Shown one piece after another: positions 52,159-60,964 of a stretch of DNA of 64,000 nucleotides (the first letter of the stretch is position 1; each line of letters starts with the position of its first letter). A program made the translations under genes and the position numbers. The stretch comes from G963677185 sp963677185 (GTDB taxonomy: Bacteria; Bacillota; Syntrophomonadia; Syntrophomonadales; Syntrophomonadaceae), in the NCBI GenBank assembly GCA_963677185.1, contig OY781889.1, forward strand, positions 1,426,001-1,490,000, given 5' to 3'. The notes under the pieces were generated by a model. It saw nothing but the letters and a program-made list of their open reading frames with translations, did no database searches and was not told the origin of the DNA.

Positions 52159-52349
52159 AAAATGATTACTCCACTGCAAATATAGTTAAATTACCGGTTG
52201 TTGTCAATAAAATGATTATATAAAGCGTCAGATATGTCAAAAAGATTAAATAGGAAAGGATAGTTTTTAATATTTGCAGACTTCCTTGAAAAACAATTAG
52301 TGGTCCACAAAAACGATTAGAAATGAGCACATTGGCGAAAAAATAATTA
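52159..52349. repeat. Six phased copies of AAAAnRATTA upstream of the Fic gene
   Basis: Copies start at 52159, 52209, 52239, 52290, 52310 and 52340. Sequences are AAAATGATTA (twice), AAAAAGATTA, AAAACAATTA, AAAACGATTA and AAAATAATTA. Steps are 50, 30, 51, 20 and 30 bases, so all lie on nearly the same DNA face. Confidence 0.7.
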
Positions 52350-52383
52350 GTCAGAACCCATCTCTGCTGGTCGGATTATTAAA

Positions 52384-52490
52384 GATCCCCCAGGCTGCCA
52401 GAGCAGCAAACAGTAGAGTAGTCAGCTCTTTGAAGCTGGACTCGCTGAGCCCGATGCGCCGCACCGAAGGCAAGAAGAATTGACTGACTT
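52384..52490 (-). pseudogene. Possible coding remnant
   Basis: On the minus strand one frame reads LPSVRRIGLSESSFKELTTL and a hydrophobic end, about 35 residues without a start or ribosome site. It may be the end of a lost membrane protein. The rest of 52350-52586 shows nothing else. Confidence 0.25.
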
Positions 52491-52586
52491 TTCATAGAGT
52501 GATTTTTCCATTCGTAAATGGATAGTGATTTATTCTGCTCGTCAAGCAATATTAGCCAGCCGAACAACCAATCACCAAAGTAACCA

Positions 52587-52617
52587 TTGACAAATTACAC
52601 ATTTAGAATCATTATAA
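52587..52617 (+). promoter_or_regulatory. perR promoter with PerR box
   Basis: -35 TTGACA (52587-52592) and a -10 region near 52610. TTAGAATCATTATAA (52603-52617) matches the PerR box TTATAATnATTATAA at all but one fixed position and covers the -10, which fits autorepression. Confidence 0.8.
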
Positions 52618-52675
52618 ATAAATAACCAATATCGATATTGCGTTTTCGTAAATTCTAGTTTTAGCAGGTACAGAA

Positions 52676-53149
52676 ATGACAAACGGAGCTCAGGAAATCA
52701 CAGATAAACTTGTGAGCAGGCAGATTAAACCATCGGTCCACAGAATGAAGGTGCTGGAATACCTGATCAACAACCAGAATCATCCCACGGTTGAGCAGAT
52801 ATTTACCAGGCTTAAGAGCGAGGTGCCGACGCTATCCAAAGCAACTATCTATAATACGTTGAATGCGTTTGTTGATGCGCATTTAGCCAGGGTGATCACA
52901 ATCGAAGACCATGAAACCAGGTATGATCACATAATCGAGGACCATGGGCATTTCAAGTGTGAGTCCTGCGGAGCCATTTTTGATTTCGCCATTAGTTTGG
53001 ATAGCATTACGGCCGCAGAGTTGGACGATTTCGTTATCAACGACAAGAATGTTTATTTTAAGGGACTCTGTTCCCGGTGCCGTTATAAGAACCAAACGGA
53101 TATATTGAAAGGAGAATGTATATGCAAGCAGACACCTTCAAAAGTATAA
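52676..53149 (+). CDS. perR: PerR-type Fur-family repressor
   Basis: 157 residues. Winged helix (HRMKVLEYLINNQNHPTVEQI, LSKATIYNTLNAF) followed by the dimerisation domain with two zinc CxxC pairs, CESC near 97 and CSRC near 136. The regulatory metal His/Asp residues are in the YDHIIEDHGHF segment. It senses peroxide with Fe or Mn. It overlaps the rubrerythrin gene by 28 bases, the classic anaerobe pairing; the PerR box upstream supports PerR over Fur or Zur. Confidence 0.85.
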   Translation: MTNGAQEITDKLVSRQIKPSVHRMKVLEYLINNQNHPTVEQIFTRLKSEVPTLSKATIYNTLNAFVDAHLARVITIEDHETRYDHIIEDHGHFKCESCGAIFDFAISLDSITAAELDDFVINDKNVYFKGLCSRCRYKNQTDILKGECICKQTPSKV

Positions 53150-53577
53150 TGCAAATGGCTATAAACAACGAAATTGAAGCGAGAGACTTCTACCAGGGAG
53201 TTTTGGACAAAGTAGTGGACGCCAGTCTCAAGGATGTCTTTTCCGATCTGGCCAAAGCCGAGCAGGGGCACAAGGAGTTGCTGGAAGGCTTCCTGAATAA
53301 TGCTGATTTGCCGCTCAAATTCAAGGATAGCGCTGATTATAAGGTTGCGGGAACGATTGAAAGGCCGGCGCTCTCCGTGGGCATGAAACCCGTTGATGGC
53401 ATTGCCCTGGCAATTAAAAAAGAAGAAGATGCCATGCTGGCTTATCAGCAACTGGCTGATAATACCGACGACCAGGAACTTAAAGGCTTGTTTGCCGAAC
53501 TGTCCAGAATGGAGCTGGGTCATAAAACCAGGCTTGAAGATTTGTACAGCAACATGGCTTTCCCCGAGGTCTGGTAA
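53122..53577 (+). CDS. Rubrerythrin-family diiron protein
   Basis: 151 residues; ATG at 53122 behind AAAGGAGAATGTAT. A four-helix bundle with Glu/His ligands in NNEIEARDFY, KAEQGHKELLE, IKKEEDAMLAY and RMELGHKTRLE. It lacks the C-terminal rubredoxin domain, so another protein must supply electrons. It reduces hydrogen peroxide in anaerobes and is controlled by the upstream PerR. Confidence 0.88.
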   Translation: MQADTFKSIMQMAINNEIEARDFYQGVLDKVVDASLKDVFSDLAKAEQGHKELLEGFLNNADLPLKFKDSADYKVAGTIERPALSVGMKPVDGIALAIKKEEDAMLAYQQLADNTDDQELKGLFAELSRMELGHKTRLEDLYSNMAFPEVW

Positions 53578-53608
53578 ACCTTGTAGCTGGATGATTAAGG
53601 TTGTTCTG

Positions 53609-53640
53609 CGGGCTTGCTGCTGAAGCAAGCCCGTTTCTCG
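53609..53640 (+). terminator. Rho-independent terminator of the perR operon
   Basis: CGGGCTTGC, 7-base loop, GCAAGCCCG, then TTTCTC: a 9-pair stem with a modest T tract. Confidence 0.75.
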
Positions 53641-53739
53641 ATATTGTAGACGCCCCACCGTCAGGTTATCTACATTCTACTAATAATTGCCATATTGATC
53701 CCGATACCTGGAATTTTCGTTAGTTCAGATTTCATAACA

Positions 53740-54459
53740 TCACCTCAAGTCTTTAATCATAATGAAATCTTCGTTCCCCACGTGGTCAAGCTTTTCTTCC
53801 GTGATTCTATATCCCAACCGATTATATAACCGTACTGCCGGATTATCTTTTTGAACGGAAAGCGAAGTTCGTGCATAACCGTTCGCCCGCAAAACCTCAA
53901 ACAGTCTTTTCATGAGTTTAGTTCCAATCCCATACCTTCGAAATTCCGGTAATATCGAAATAGCCAGTTCAGGAGCTTCCGCATTTATGTGACCATGAGC
54001 GGGAATAATTCGCGTCCACGCAGCCCCGACTACCTGACCGTTCTGTTCAGCGACTACGCCCAGATCACCCGGCCGGGTACTGAAATCCTTCATATAGGCA
54101 AATATCTGCGGGTCGTTAATAATACTTCTTGGTGGCGGTTCCACCCCTTGAGGGATGAAAATCGCTTGATACAAAAATTCTGGAAGGCATACATAATCCG
54201 ATGTCTGTATAGGACGAACCTTCGGGTTTATTGGATGAGCGGTTATGACCGTATTACTTAGAGCGTTTATGGTTATAACCACGCCGCTTCCATACACATA
54301 CCAGTTCTTTCCCTGCCCAATGATAATATCCGATTGTTTCACAAATTCTTTGCTCCACAAAACAACATCATCGACTTGCAGATTAAGGTTGCGCTTAATT
54401 CGCGCCGCTCCTAAATCGGTTGTATGCAGTTTGTCGAGGTTAGCAGTCAAGTTCTGCAC
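53740..54459 (-). CDS. DUF3781 and GNAT acetyltransferase fusion
   Basis: 239 residues; GTG start at 54459 with GAGG 11 bases upstream. Residues 8-76 match DUF3781: TTDLGAARIKRNLNL, DVVLWSKEFV, QGKNWYVYGSGVVITINA, ITAHPIN. Residues 80-237 are a GNAT domain with the acetyl-CoA loop EFRRYGIGTKLMKRL near 190 and NPAVRLYNRLGY near 213. GNATs acetylate amines; the substrate is unknown. The two domains are normally encoded separately as far as I know, so the fusion may tie a DUF3781 ligand to acetylation. Confidence 0.8.
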   Translation of the reverse strand: MQNLTANLDKLHTTDLGAARIKRNLNLQVDDVVLWSKEFVKQSDIIIGQGKNWYVYGSGVVITINALSNTVITAHPINPKVRPIQTSDYVCLPEFLYQAIFIPQGVEPPPRSIINDPQIFAYMKDFSTRPGDLGVVAEQNGQVVGAAWTRIIPAHGHINAEAPELAISILPEFRRYGIGTKLMKRLFEVLRANGYARTSLSVQKDNPAVRLYNRLGYRITEEKLDHVGNEDFIMIKDLR

Positions 54460-54633
54460 TGATATAGATTCCTCACTTTCGGTTTAATCAGACCGTAGCT
54501 GCCTGCGACCATGCTCTTTATATTATTCCGGCCTTTTTCTGGTCATTATATCTGGCAGGTTCTGGACAGGCAAGACTGTCAGCTTGGGAGTGCAGACGAA
54601 AACCTGGTCTTATAATAAGTCAGTAGGTAGTTC

Positions 54634-54741
54634 ATGTACTTTTATGAAGATCGAATTGGAGCAGTAGAGCTTTACATCAAGTATGACAAAAGCGCTGTTA
54701 AATGGTCCACATTCTGGCCTGGAACGAGCCAAGTCCCATAG
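54634..54741 (+). pseudogene. IS3-type transposase OrfA remnant
   Basis: 35 codons starting YFYEDRIGAVELYIKYDKSA, clearly related to the start of the transposase at 41499-43031 (SRNERMKAIELYIKYDK), then unrelated residues and a stop. No inverted end was located. Confidence 0.65.
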
Positions 54742-54833
54742 CAACGGAATCCAAAACATTTTACATGTATTATCATCAAACATTAATTTAATAAATTCAG
54801 CGGGAGTTACCCACGAAGAGTTGACACGGCCCT

Positions 54834-54867
54834 GGGGCTGGTGGTGTGGAACTGGCAGCCCCTTTTT
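54834..54867 (+). terminator. Rho-independent terminator
   Basis: GGGGCTG, 15-base loop, CAGCCCC, then TTTTT. No gene ends shortly before it except the transposase remnant. An extended -10 (TGCTATAAT, about 54869-54877) follows and may drive the secreted protein gene. The rest of 54460-55159 shows no gene. Confidence 0.65.
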
Positions 54868-55159
54868 GTGCTATAATTAAGGCAAATCCGCCAACAAACA
54901 CTGAAACGAGGTGGATAAACGAGCATCGAGTATAGTGGATATAAAGGATGACCCACCCTGCTGCTGCATAGACTTTTCTCATCAACCAGGAAAATCCTCG
55001 CTTCCAGGGCTTTGGTCAGGAACCAGGAACGGCCTGTTCATGCACGCTTTCATAATATTTACGGTTTTTCCACAATAAACTTTCTGCCAATCATCGCGGT
55101 CAGAAGCCAGTCATGGCATTCACAGTCATAAATCCGGGAATTGGAAGGAGGAACTTGAG

Positions 55160-56278
55160 ATGCGCACCAAGAATAACCTCGCCCTTTTACTGACTTTCAT
55201 AGCAGTCTTGACGATCATGGGGCCCCCGGCGGCGATGGGAATTGTCGCTGCGCCCACTAGCCTTACAGCAACTGCAGCTTCTGACACTTCTATCGATTTG
55301 AAATGGCAAGATAATTCCAACATTGAAGATTGCTTCATTGTTAAACGCTGTGACACGGCCCACCCCTGGACCAATATCGCGCTGTTAGTGCCTGATACAA
55401 CATCCTTCACAGACACAGCGTTGACGCCGGATACAACATACACATACTGTGTCGCCGCCACACAAATTATCAATTTCACACCCGATTTGGCGGGAGCGAG
55501 TGATTCCAATACTGCCTCCGTTAAGACCTGGACTTCTCTTCTGCCGGCGCCCGTGGTACCCCTGGCTTCCGCTCCGGCTGCTCCGGCTGATCTCATTGCC
55601 GCCCCCACCGATGCAGGCATTTTCCTTTCCTGGTCAGACAATGCCAGCAACGAACTTGGCTATCGAGTGGAACGGCAGGAAACCAGCGCCGGCAAATGGA
55701 CCACCATCGGCACCCTTGCCACTGACGCCACATCCTTCAATGACACCGGCTTTACCGCGGGCAGCAGTTATGGCTACCATGTGATCGCTTTTAATAATGA
55801 CGGCGATTCCCAGCCTTCCAACATTGCCACGGCTACGGCCCCCGGAACTATCCCGGAACCTGCCCGGCTGGACACTGTGGTGATGACATTCTATCTGAAT
55901 TCTACCCAATACAAGCTGAATGGCGCCGTTCAGACCATGGATGTGGCTCCGATGGAGCAGGATGGCCGGATGCTGCTGCCCATCCGCTACGTAGTGGAAC
56001 CCATAGGTATAACGCCGGTTTGGGATGGCATCAGTAAAGTTACCATGCAAAATAGCACGACCACGATTGAGCTCTGGCTCCAAAGTAATACCGCTATGGT
56101 TAATGGTGTTGAAGTATTAATTGATGCCCACAATCCCGACTTTATGCCGATGTCGGTTCCTCCCGGGCGCATCATGCTGCCGTTGCGCTTCGTGGCGGAA
56201 AATCTGGGCTGCAGCGCGGTATGGGATCCTACTCCACCCGGCTCGGCGGTCATCACTTATCCCAACCCGCTCATATGA
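55160..56278 (+). CDS. Secreted protein: two fibronectin III domains and a copper-amine-oxidase-like stalk domain
   Basis: 372 residues; ATG at 55160 behind GGAGGAACTTGAG. Signal peptide (1-30). FN3 domains at about 31-125 and 137-235 (APTSLTATAASDTSIDLKW; APADLIAAPTDAGIFLSW). The C-terminal 125 residues have two stalk repeats, GRMLLPIRYVVEPIG and GRIMLPLRFVAENLG, found in surface proteins of Clostridia. Probably a cell-surface binding protein. No enzyme motif. Confidence 0.87.
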   Translation: MRTKNNLALLLTFIAVLTIMGPPAAMGIVAAPTSLTATAASDTSIDLKWQDNSNIEDCFIVKRCDTAHPWTNIALLVPDTTSFTDTALTPDTTYTYCVAATQIINFTPDLAGASDSNTASVKTWTSLLPAPVVPLASAPAAPADLIAAPTDAGIFLSWSDNASNELGYRVERQETSAGKWTTIGTLATDATSFNDTGFTAGSSYGYHVIAFNNDGDSQPSNIATATAPGTIPEPARLDTVVMTFYLNSTQYKLNGAVQTMDVAPMEQDGRMLLPIRYVVEPIGITPVWDGISKVTMQNSTTTIELWLQSNTAMVNGVEVLIDAHNPDFMPMSVPPGRIMLPLRFVAENLGCSAVWDPTPPGSAVITYPNPLI

Positions 56279-56402
56279 AACTGTCTTCTTATGGCAGAAA
56301 AGCGGTTATAGAAGCTGAAGCGGTTACATGTTACGAATTACGCTAGGATTTCGGTCCATGTGGAATAGAAATTAATTTATTTGAAAGGAATGGCTTTAAC
56401 AT

Positions 56403-58280
56403 ATGAACTCCAAAATGATATCGATACTGCTAATATTGGCTCTGGGCCTGGCGCTGCTGCCCGTTGGGGTGGCGGCGGAGGAAGCTGCTGCTCCCATCGG
56501 CACATCCTTTGAGGACATCGCATCTAGTGCGTGGTATTATGACGCTGTGCAGTACACGGTGCAAAAAGGCCTTATGGCAGGCGTTAGCGATAAGAGCTTC
56601 GCACCTGATGCCGCGATGACCCGAGCGATGCTAGCAACTGTGCTCTACCGCCTCGATGGCTCAAGGAATACCGGCAAGCCGGTTGAATTTACCGACGTAG
56701 CCGCCTCCGCGTGGTACTACGATGCCGTCGGATGGGCAGAGGCGAATGGTATCGCCACGGGATACGGCGGCAACGTTTTTGGCCCTGACGATATCGTAAC
56801 GCGTCAGCAGATGGCGGTAATGTTCCAGAATTATGCGCAGTACAAGGGCCGCAACACTGCTAATATCGCCGATATTTCCGCCTACACCGACGCTTCTTTG
56901 GTTGCGGACTGGGCACGCGGGGCGTTGGGCTGGGCGATATCCGGGGGAATGATTACCGGCACGGATGATGCGGAGCTATTGCCAGATAGTTGCGCCACAC
57001 GGGCACAGGCAGCTGCTATCCTGATGCGTTATATGAACGGTGCGGACCTGGAAAGACGCACTTCCATCTATGTTGCCCAGTTTATTGAAGGCAATTTCAA
57101 CGATTTCTATGCAGACAGCAGCGAACAGCTGCAAAAAAGCATCACTCAGGACGAATTGCTGAAAGGCTGGAATTCGATCGTAAAAGTGACCGGGGCTCCC
57201 GGAGAGCCCCTCGGCAGTGTGCACTCCAGGCAGAACGATGCGGACATAGTGGCATGCTCTGTCGCGGGCAGGTTGTATAATATCATAGTGACTATTAATT
57301 ACGGCAGCGACGGCCAGCCCGGTGGTATCTGGACCAGCTATGCGCCCCAAGATCCTCCTGAACCGCAGTCCACGGATAAATGGGAAGAGGTTTCCGTAAC
57401 TGTCGGAGATAAGCAATTGCCCGGAATGCTTGCTCTGCCGAAGGGTGTGCAGAAGCCGCCCGTGGTAATACTCATACAGGGCTCCGGTTCTTCTGACATG
57501 AACGAAGCCATCGGCACCGCTCCCAACCGCCCATTTGAGGATATTGCTCATGGCCTTGCCGAACAGGGAGTGGCGACCTTGAGATACAACAAGCGTACCT
57601 ACCAGTATCCGGCCGGCGGAGGTGACACGATCGAATACGAGATCCTGGATGACGCGGCAGCCGCCGTGAAATTGCTGGGCAACGACAGCCGGGTGGATGC
57701 AAACCGAATTTATTTGCTCGGGCATAGCCTGGGCGGAATGATGGCGCCTAAAATCACGGCCGACAACCCACAGATAAAAGGATTTATTTCTATGGCTGGT
57801 TCCTTGCGTGCCCTTCAGGATCTAATCCTGGACCAGAATAAGGCGGTTATCGAGGCGGACGCAAGCCTTGATGATCAGCAGAAAAGAGATTTGCTGGCGC
57901 AGGTCGAAGCCGAAATTGAAAAGACGAAAACCCTGGATGATGCCGGCACTGGATACATTATGGGCATACCCGCAAACTACTGGAAGAGCCTTAATGCCAT
58001 AGACAGCATAGCCATTGTGAAGGGTCTGAATGTCCCGATGCTTATTCTCCAGGGGAGCGCCGATTTTCAGGTCTATTCGGACCAGGACTATGTGCTGTGG
58101 CAGAGCACCCTGACGGGCCGCAAAAATGTCGAGTTTAAGCTCTACAACGGCTTGAGCCACCTGTTTATGACGAATCAGATTTCTGCAAACGGCGCACCGG
58201 ATGTTTCGGTCTATAACGCTCCCAACCATGTTGCCCCCGAGGTGGTAACAGAAATTGCCGCATGGGTTAACAAACCGTAA
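56403..58280 (+). CDS. S-layer-anchored alpha/beta hydrolase
   Basis: 625 residues. Signal peptide (1-25), three SLH repeats (about 35-215: FEDIASSAWYYDAVQY, FTDVAASAWYYDAVGW, DISAYTDASLVADW), a DUF3887-like domain (about 225-310), then a hydrolase domain (about 330-625) with oxyanion GSGSSD and nucleophile GHSLGG near 440, Asp near 560 and His in LYNGLSHLF near 583. It is held on the cell-wall polymer by SLH and likely cleaves an ester. Start ATG at 56403 has a weak ribosome site. Confidence 0.87.
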   Translation: MNSKMISILLILALGLALLPVGVAAEEAAAPIGTSFEDIASSAWYYDAVQYTVQKGLMAGVSDKSFAPDAAMTRAMLATVLYRLDGSRNTGKPVEFTDVAASAWYYDAVGWAEANGIATGYGGNVFGPDDIVTRQQMAVMFQNYAQYKGRNTANIADISAYTDASLVADWARGALGWAISGGMITGTDDAELLPDSCATRAQAAAILMRYMNGADLERRTSIYVAQFIEGNFNDFYADSSEQLQKSITQDELLKGWNSIVKVTGAPGEPLGSVHSRQNDADIVACSVAGRLYNIIVTINYGSDGQPGGIWTSYAPQDPPEPQSTDKWEEVSVTVGDKQLPGMLALPKGVQKPPVVILIQGSGSSDMNEAIGTAPNRPFEDIAHGLAEQGVATLRYNKRTYQYPAGGGDTIEYEILDDAAAAVKLLGNDSRVDANRIYLLGHSLGGMMAPKITADNPQIKGFISMAGSLRALQDLILDQNKAVIEADASLDDQQKRDLLAQVEAEIEKTKTLDDAGTGYIMGIPANYWKSLNAIDSIAIVKGLNVPMLILQGSADFQVYSDQDYVLWQSTLTGRKNVEFKLYNGLSHLFMTNQISANGAPDVSVYNAPNHVAPEVVTEIAAWVNKP

Positions 58281-58403
58281 GGATACTATCGCAGGCTGGC
58301 TGGCAATATTGCCGTTGCTGAATATTTGACCCAATACAAACACCTGTCTTATCACTACGATAGTAATTGAGCGCGATGTTTTCCACCTCCCAAACTGGGG
58401 CAT

Positions 58404-58430
58404 GAAAAAACCACCCTCGTTGGAGAGTGG
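58404..58430 (-). terminator. Rho-independent terminator of the AraC-type gene
   Basis: Minus strand CCACTCTC/GAGGGTGG stem, 4-base loop, TTTTTT. Apart from the loop it is the same as the terminator at 715-740 in the prophage. Confidence 0.8.
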
Positions 58431-58453
58431 CAAATAAATCCATAAATTCTGCT

Positions 58454-59365
58454 TTATACCTTATTTATCTGCCTGACCGGTCGGGCTTCGATGTATCCCC
58501 GATATCCCATAGGGGCAAGCTGGAATCTGGGAGCTTCGTCATCAGCCCATTCGTATCCGTAGATTTCAGGATTGTAGCGTTTCATAACGTCCCAAAGCTC
58601 CTCGATGGCTTCACCAAATTTTTTATCATCATAAGGCTCTCCCTGGAATACCATCATTTTGCAGGGGGGCAGCTCGATTTCCTCGTAACCATCCGGAATC
58701 GCCTCCGCGAAGTCGGTGGAAACCTCAACTCCTTGGACATACTCTGATGTTCCGGCTTTAACCAGGCTCGGCGGCAGCCACATACCGATGGGTTCATACA
58801 TCGCATCCTTGATGCCGGACAAAACATTCCAGATTTCGCAGCCAACTTCATCGCAATATTCGAAATAATGGGTGGCTTGAATCCCGCGCTTGAGAATGAC
58901 TTTTCTTGTTGGACGTTCCACCACTTGAACAAACACGGTTTTTGAACTTTGGTTTTCAGACATTTTAATCTCTCCTTTTTGCAGATTGAGGTAGTAATCA
59001 CGGATGGGAGCTGGCATGAACAACTGCACAGGCCGAGGATTCCGGCTGAACACCCTGGGGGATACTCCGAACTGCCTGGTAAAAGCCCGGGTAAAACCCT
59101 CATGAGAATCAAACACGAAATCAAAAGCAACATCGATTACCCTTATCTGTTCACCCTCAAGGACTTCGGCAGCTTTCGATAGACGCAGAGACCGGATATA
59201 TTCATATGGCGATTTCCCGGTCAGCTCTTTAAATATTCGGGCTGAATGCCAATGTGAATAACCCGCTGCTTTTGCCAGATCACTCAAGGTAATGGATTGA
59301 TGCAGGTTTTCGTCTATATACTCCTGCATCCGTTGTACAGACTTTACCGTTTCCCAGCGCTCCAA
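58454..59365 (-). CDS. AraC-family regulator with GyrI-like effector domain
   Basis: 303 residues; TTG start at 59365 behind GGAGGCAGAATT. Two HTH motifs at about 20-105 (ITLSDLAKAAGYSHWHSARI; IRVIDVAFDFVFDSHEGFTRAF). Residues 145-300 are a GyrI-like/SRPBCC-type ligand-binding domain (GMWLPPSLVKAGTSEYVQG, GYEEIELPPCKMMVFQG). It likely senses a small amphipathic compound and controls an exporter or detoxifying gene; target not evident. Confidence 0.88.
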   Translation of the reverse strand: MERWETVKSVQRMQEYIDENLHQSITLSDLAKAAGYSHWHSARIFKELTGKSPYEYIRSLRLSKAAEVLEGEQIRVIDVAFDFVFDSHEGFTRAFTRQFGVSPRVFSRNPRPVQLFMPAPIRDYYLNLQKGEIKMSENQSSKTVFVQVVERPTRKVILKRGIQATHYFEYCDEVGCEIWNVLSGIKDAMYEPIGMWLPPSLVKAGTSEYVQGVEVSTDFAEAIPDGYEEIELPPCKMMVFQGEPYDDKKFGEAIEELWDVMKRYNPEIYGYEWADDEAPRFQLAPMGYRGYIEARPVRQINKV

Positions 59366-59540
59366 AATTCTGCCTCCTGCATTCAGGATAGGTTTTTTCG
59401 ATTGGTTTATCTTGACCGTGCTTGCTAAACGGCATATAGCGGCCTGGTGAATTAAACAGAAATATCTCTCACTCCGCCTCGTCCCGAATCCGGTACGATT
59501 TTATCGGTGGATCATTGTTCACCCCTTAAAAATTGGGCCT

Positions 59541-60125
59541 TCAATCAATCTGCAATGATTCTATATCTTCCATGATCCGCTTCATCTCTTCATCTACGTC
59601 AATATTGGCCCGGGTCAGCTTGAGAACAGGGCAGTTTAGATTATAGTCCAGAATCTTTTTCGATATTGCCTCCAACTGTTCGTGGAACTCGCCGCAGGTT
59701 TTGGCCTTTTTCCACTCGTAGCGCCGCATGGCTCCACGGCCATGCTTTTCACGGTAAACAATCCGGGTATACTTCTTAAAATACTCGATTTCCTTGTTCA
59801 ACCGGGCCTTGAGGACATCGATCTCCTTGCTGAGTTCAATCCAATGCGGAGCGTAACCATTGTCCTTGAGGATTTTGTAAAGCATACGCACTTCCTCGGG
59901 CACAAAGGGATCTTCACTTATAATAATGGGCTTTCCTATGCCCTCCAGGTTATCAAATTCGCCCTTTTCCATGGCTCTGGATATCATCGCACCCACCAGA
60001 TCGTGCTGCCTGATGACGTGCAGGGTTCGCTGCATTTCGTACGGGTACTCATTCTTCATGGCTTTTTCCGCTACCCGGTCAGCCAGTTTTTCCATCCGCT
60101 CCTTATCAATTCTTTGACTTTGCAT
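59541..60125 (-). CDS. DUF1992 (DnaJC28-like) protein
   Basis: 194 residues. The DUF1992 core lies at about 48-112: SRAMEKGEFDNLEGIGKP, VPEEVRMLYKILKDNGYAP, WIELSKEIDVLK. The remainder is charged helix. No J-domain is present. The family is linked by name to DnaJ homologue C28 but its bacterial function is unknown. It stands alone on its strand between the AraC-type and ICMT-like genes. Confidence 0.82.
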   Translation of the reverse strand: MQSQRIDKERMEKLADRVAEKAMKNEYPYEMQRTLHVIRQHDLVGAMISRAMEKGEFDNLEGIGKPIIISEDPFVPEEVRMLYKILKDNGYAPHWIELSKEIDVLKARLNKEIEYFKKYTRIVYREKHGRGAMRRYEWKKAKTCGEFHEQLEAISKKILDYNLNCPVLKLTRANIDVDEEMKRIMEDIESLQID

Positions 60126-60223
60126 AAATGTCCCTCCATTCTAATTCCCTGACCGTGGATTTCCGTTAAAAGCCCGGGAGGCTGCCATTGTCATAAGCCC
60201 CGGTTTCACTGCCCGGGCAGAGC

Positions 60224-60901
60224 TTACCAAATGGACGGAATCAAGCGATAGGGGGTTTCAGCCAGGTATTCCTTGTAGCCGGCAAGCTCTCGCACCAATA
60301 ATTCTTCTTCTTTCTTTATTCGTTTTATAATTACCGGAATGAACATGGCGGCAAAGATCAGCGCCCAGTATGAGCCCAGCGCCATAGGGGTAAACATCAT
60401 CATCAGCAGCAACCCCGTGTACATGGGATGTCGAACCAGCGCATAGGGACCGGTCTTAATGACCTGCTGCTCTTCATCCACCTGTATTACCGTCGAAGCA
60501 TAGCTGTTTTCCCTGAAGACCATGAAAATGAATATATACCCGAGAAGAACCATAGCATTGGAGGCAATCACCAGCCCGACCGGCACCGCTGACCAGTCAA
60601 AACGGAAATCGAAGCCGGGCACTACGTAAGCCAGCAGGGATAAAAACGATAGAACTCTTATGATTAACGGCTGGGCTTCTTTTTCTTTAATTTTCATCCG
60701 CCGGGACAATAGCCGGGGGTCTTTTTTCATGAAGAAGGCGGTAATAAACAGAGTCATAACTGCAATAATCGACCACCAGGTCCAGGCCTCCCAGAATTTC
60801 AGCGAACCTGCGGGAAGGAACAATATCAAGCCCAACACCGCCATAATAATAAGCGGCACAGAATAAGCTTTGGCTGCTGATAGTTTTCTATGATCATCCA
60901 T
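60224..60901 (-). CDS. Isoprenylcysteine carboxyl methyltransferase-like membrane protein
   Basis: About 225 residues; ATG at 60901 behind GGAGGTGTTTCCA. Five to six membrane segments. The C-terminal cofactor region KTGPYALVRHPMYTGLLLMM and EEELLVRELAGYKEYLAETPYRL match the ICMT/PEMT superfamily, which binds AdoMet. Substrate unknown in bacteria. No operon partner is evident. Confidence 0.83.
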   Translation of the reverse strand: MDDHRKLSAAKAYSVPLIIMAVLGLILFLPAGSLKFWEAWTWWSIIAVMTLFITAFFMKKDPRLLSRRMKIKEKEAQPLIIRVLSFLSLLAYVVPGFDFRFDWSAVPVGLVIASNAMVLLGYIFIFMVFRENSYASTVIQVDEEQQVIKTGPYALVRHPMYTGLLLMMMFTPMALGSYWALIFAAMFIPVIIKRIKKEEELLVRELAGYKEYLAETPYRLIPSIW

Positions 60902-60964
60902 TGGAAACACCTCCGGTAATTTATTTCAGGGAATAGACTATTTTTTGAGGATAGTAAGCTTCGT

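Noticed and set aside
54683..54880. 65-codon plus-strand frame before the secreted protein
   Set aside because: No ribosome site, runs through a terminator hairpin and an IS remnant; composition is not protein-like.
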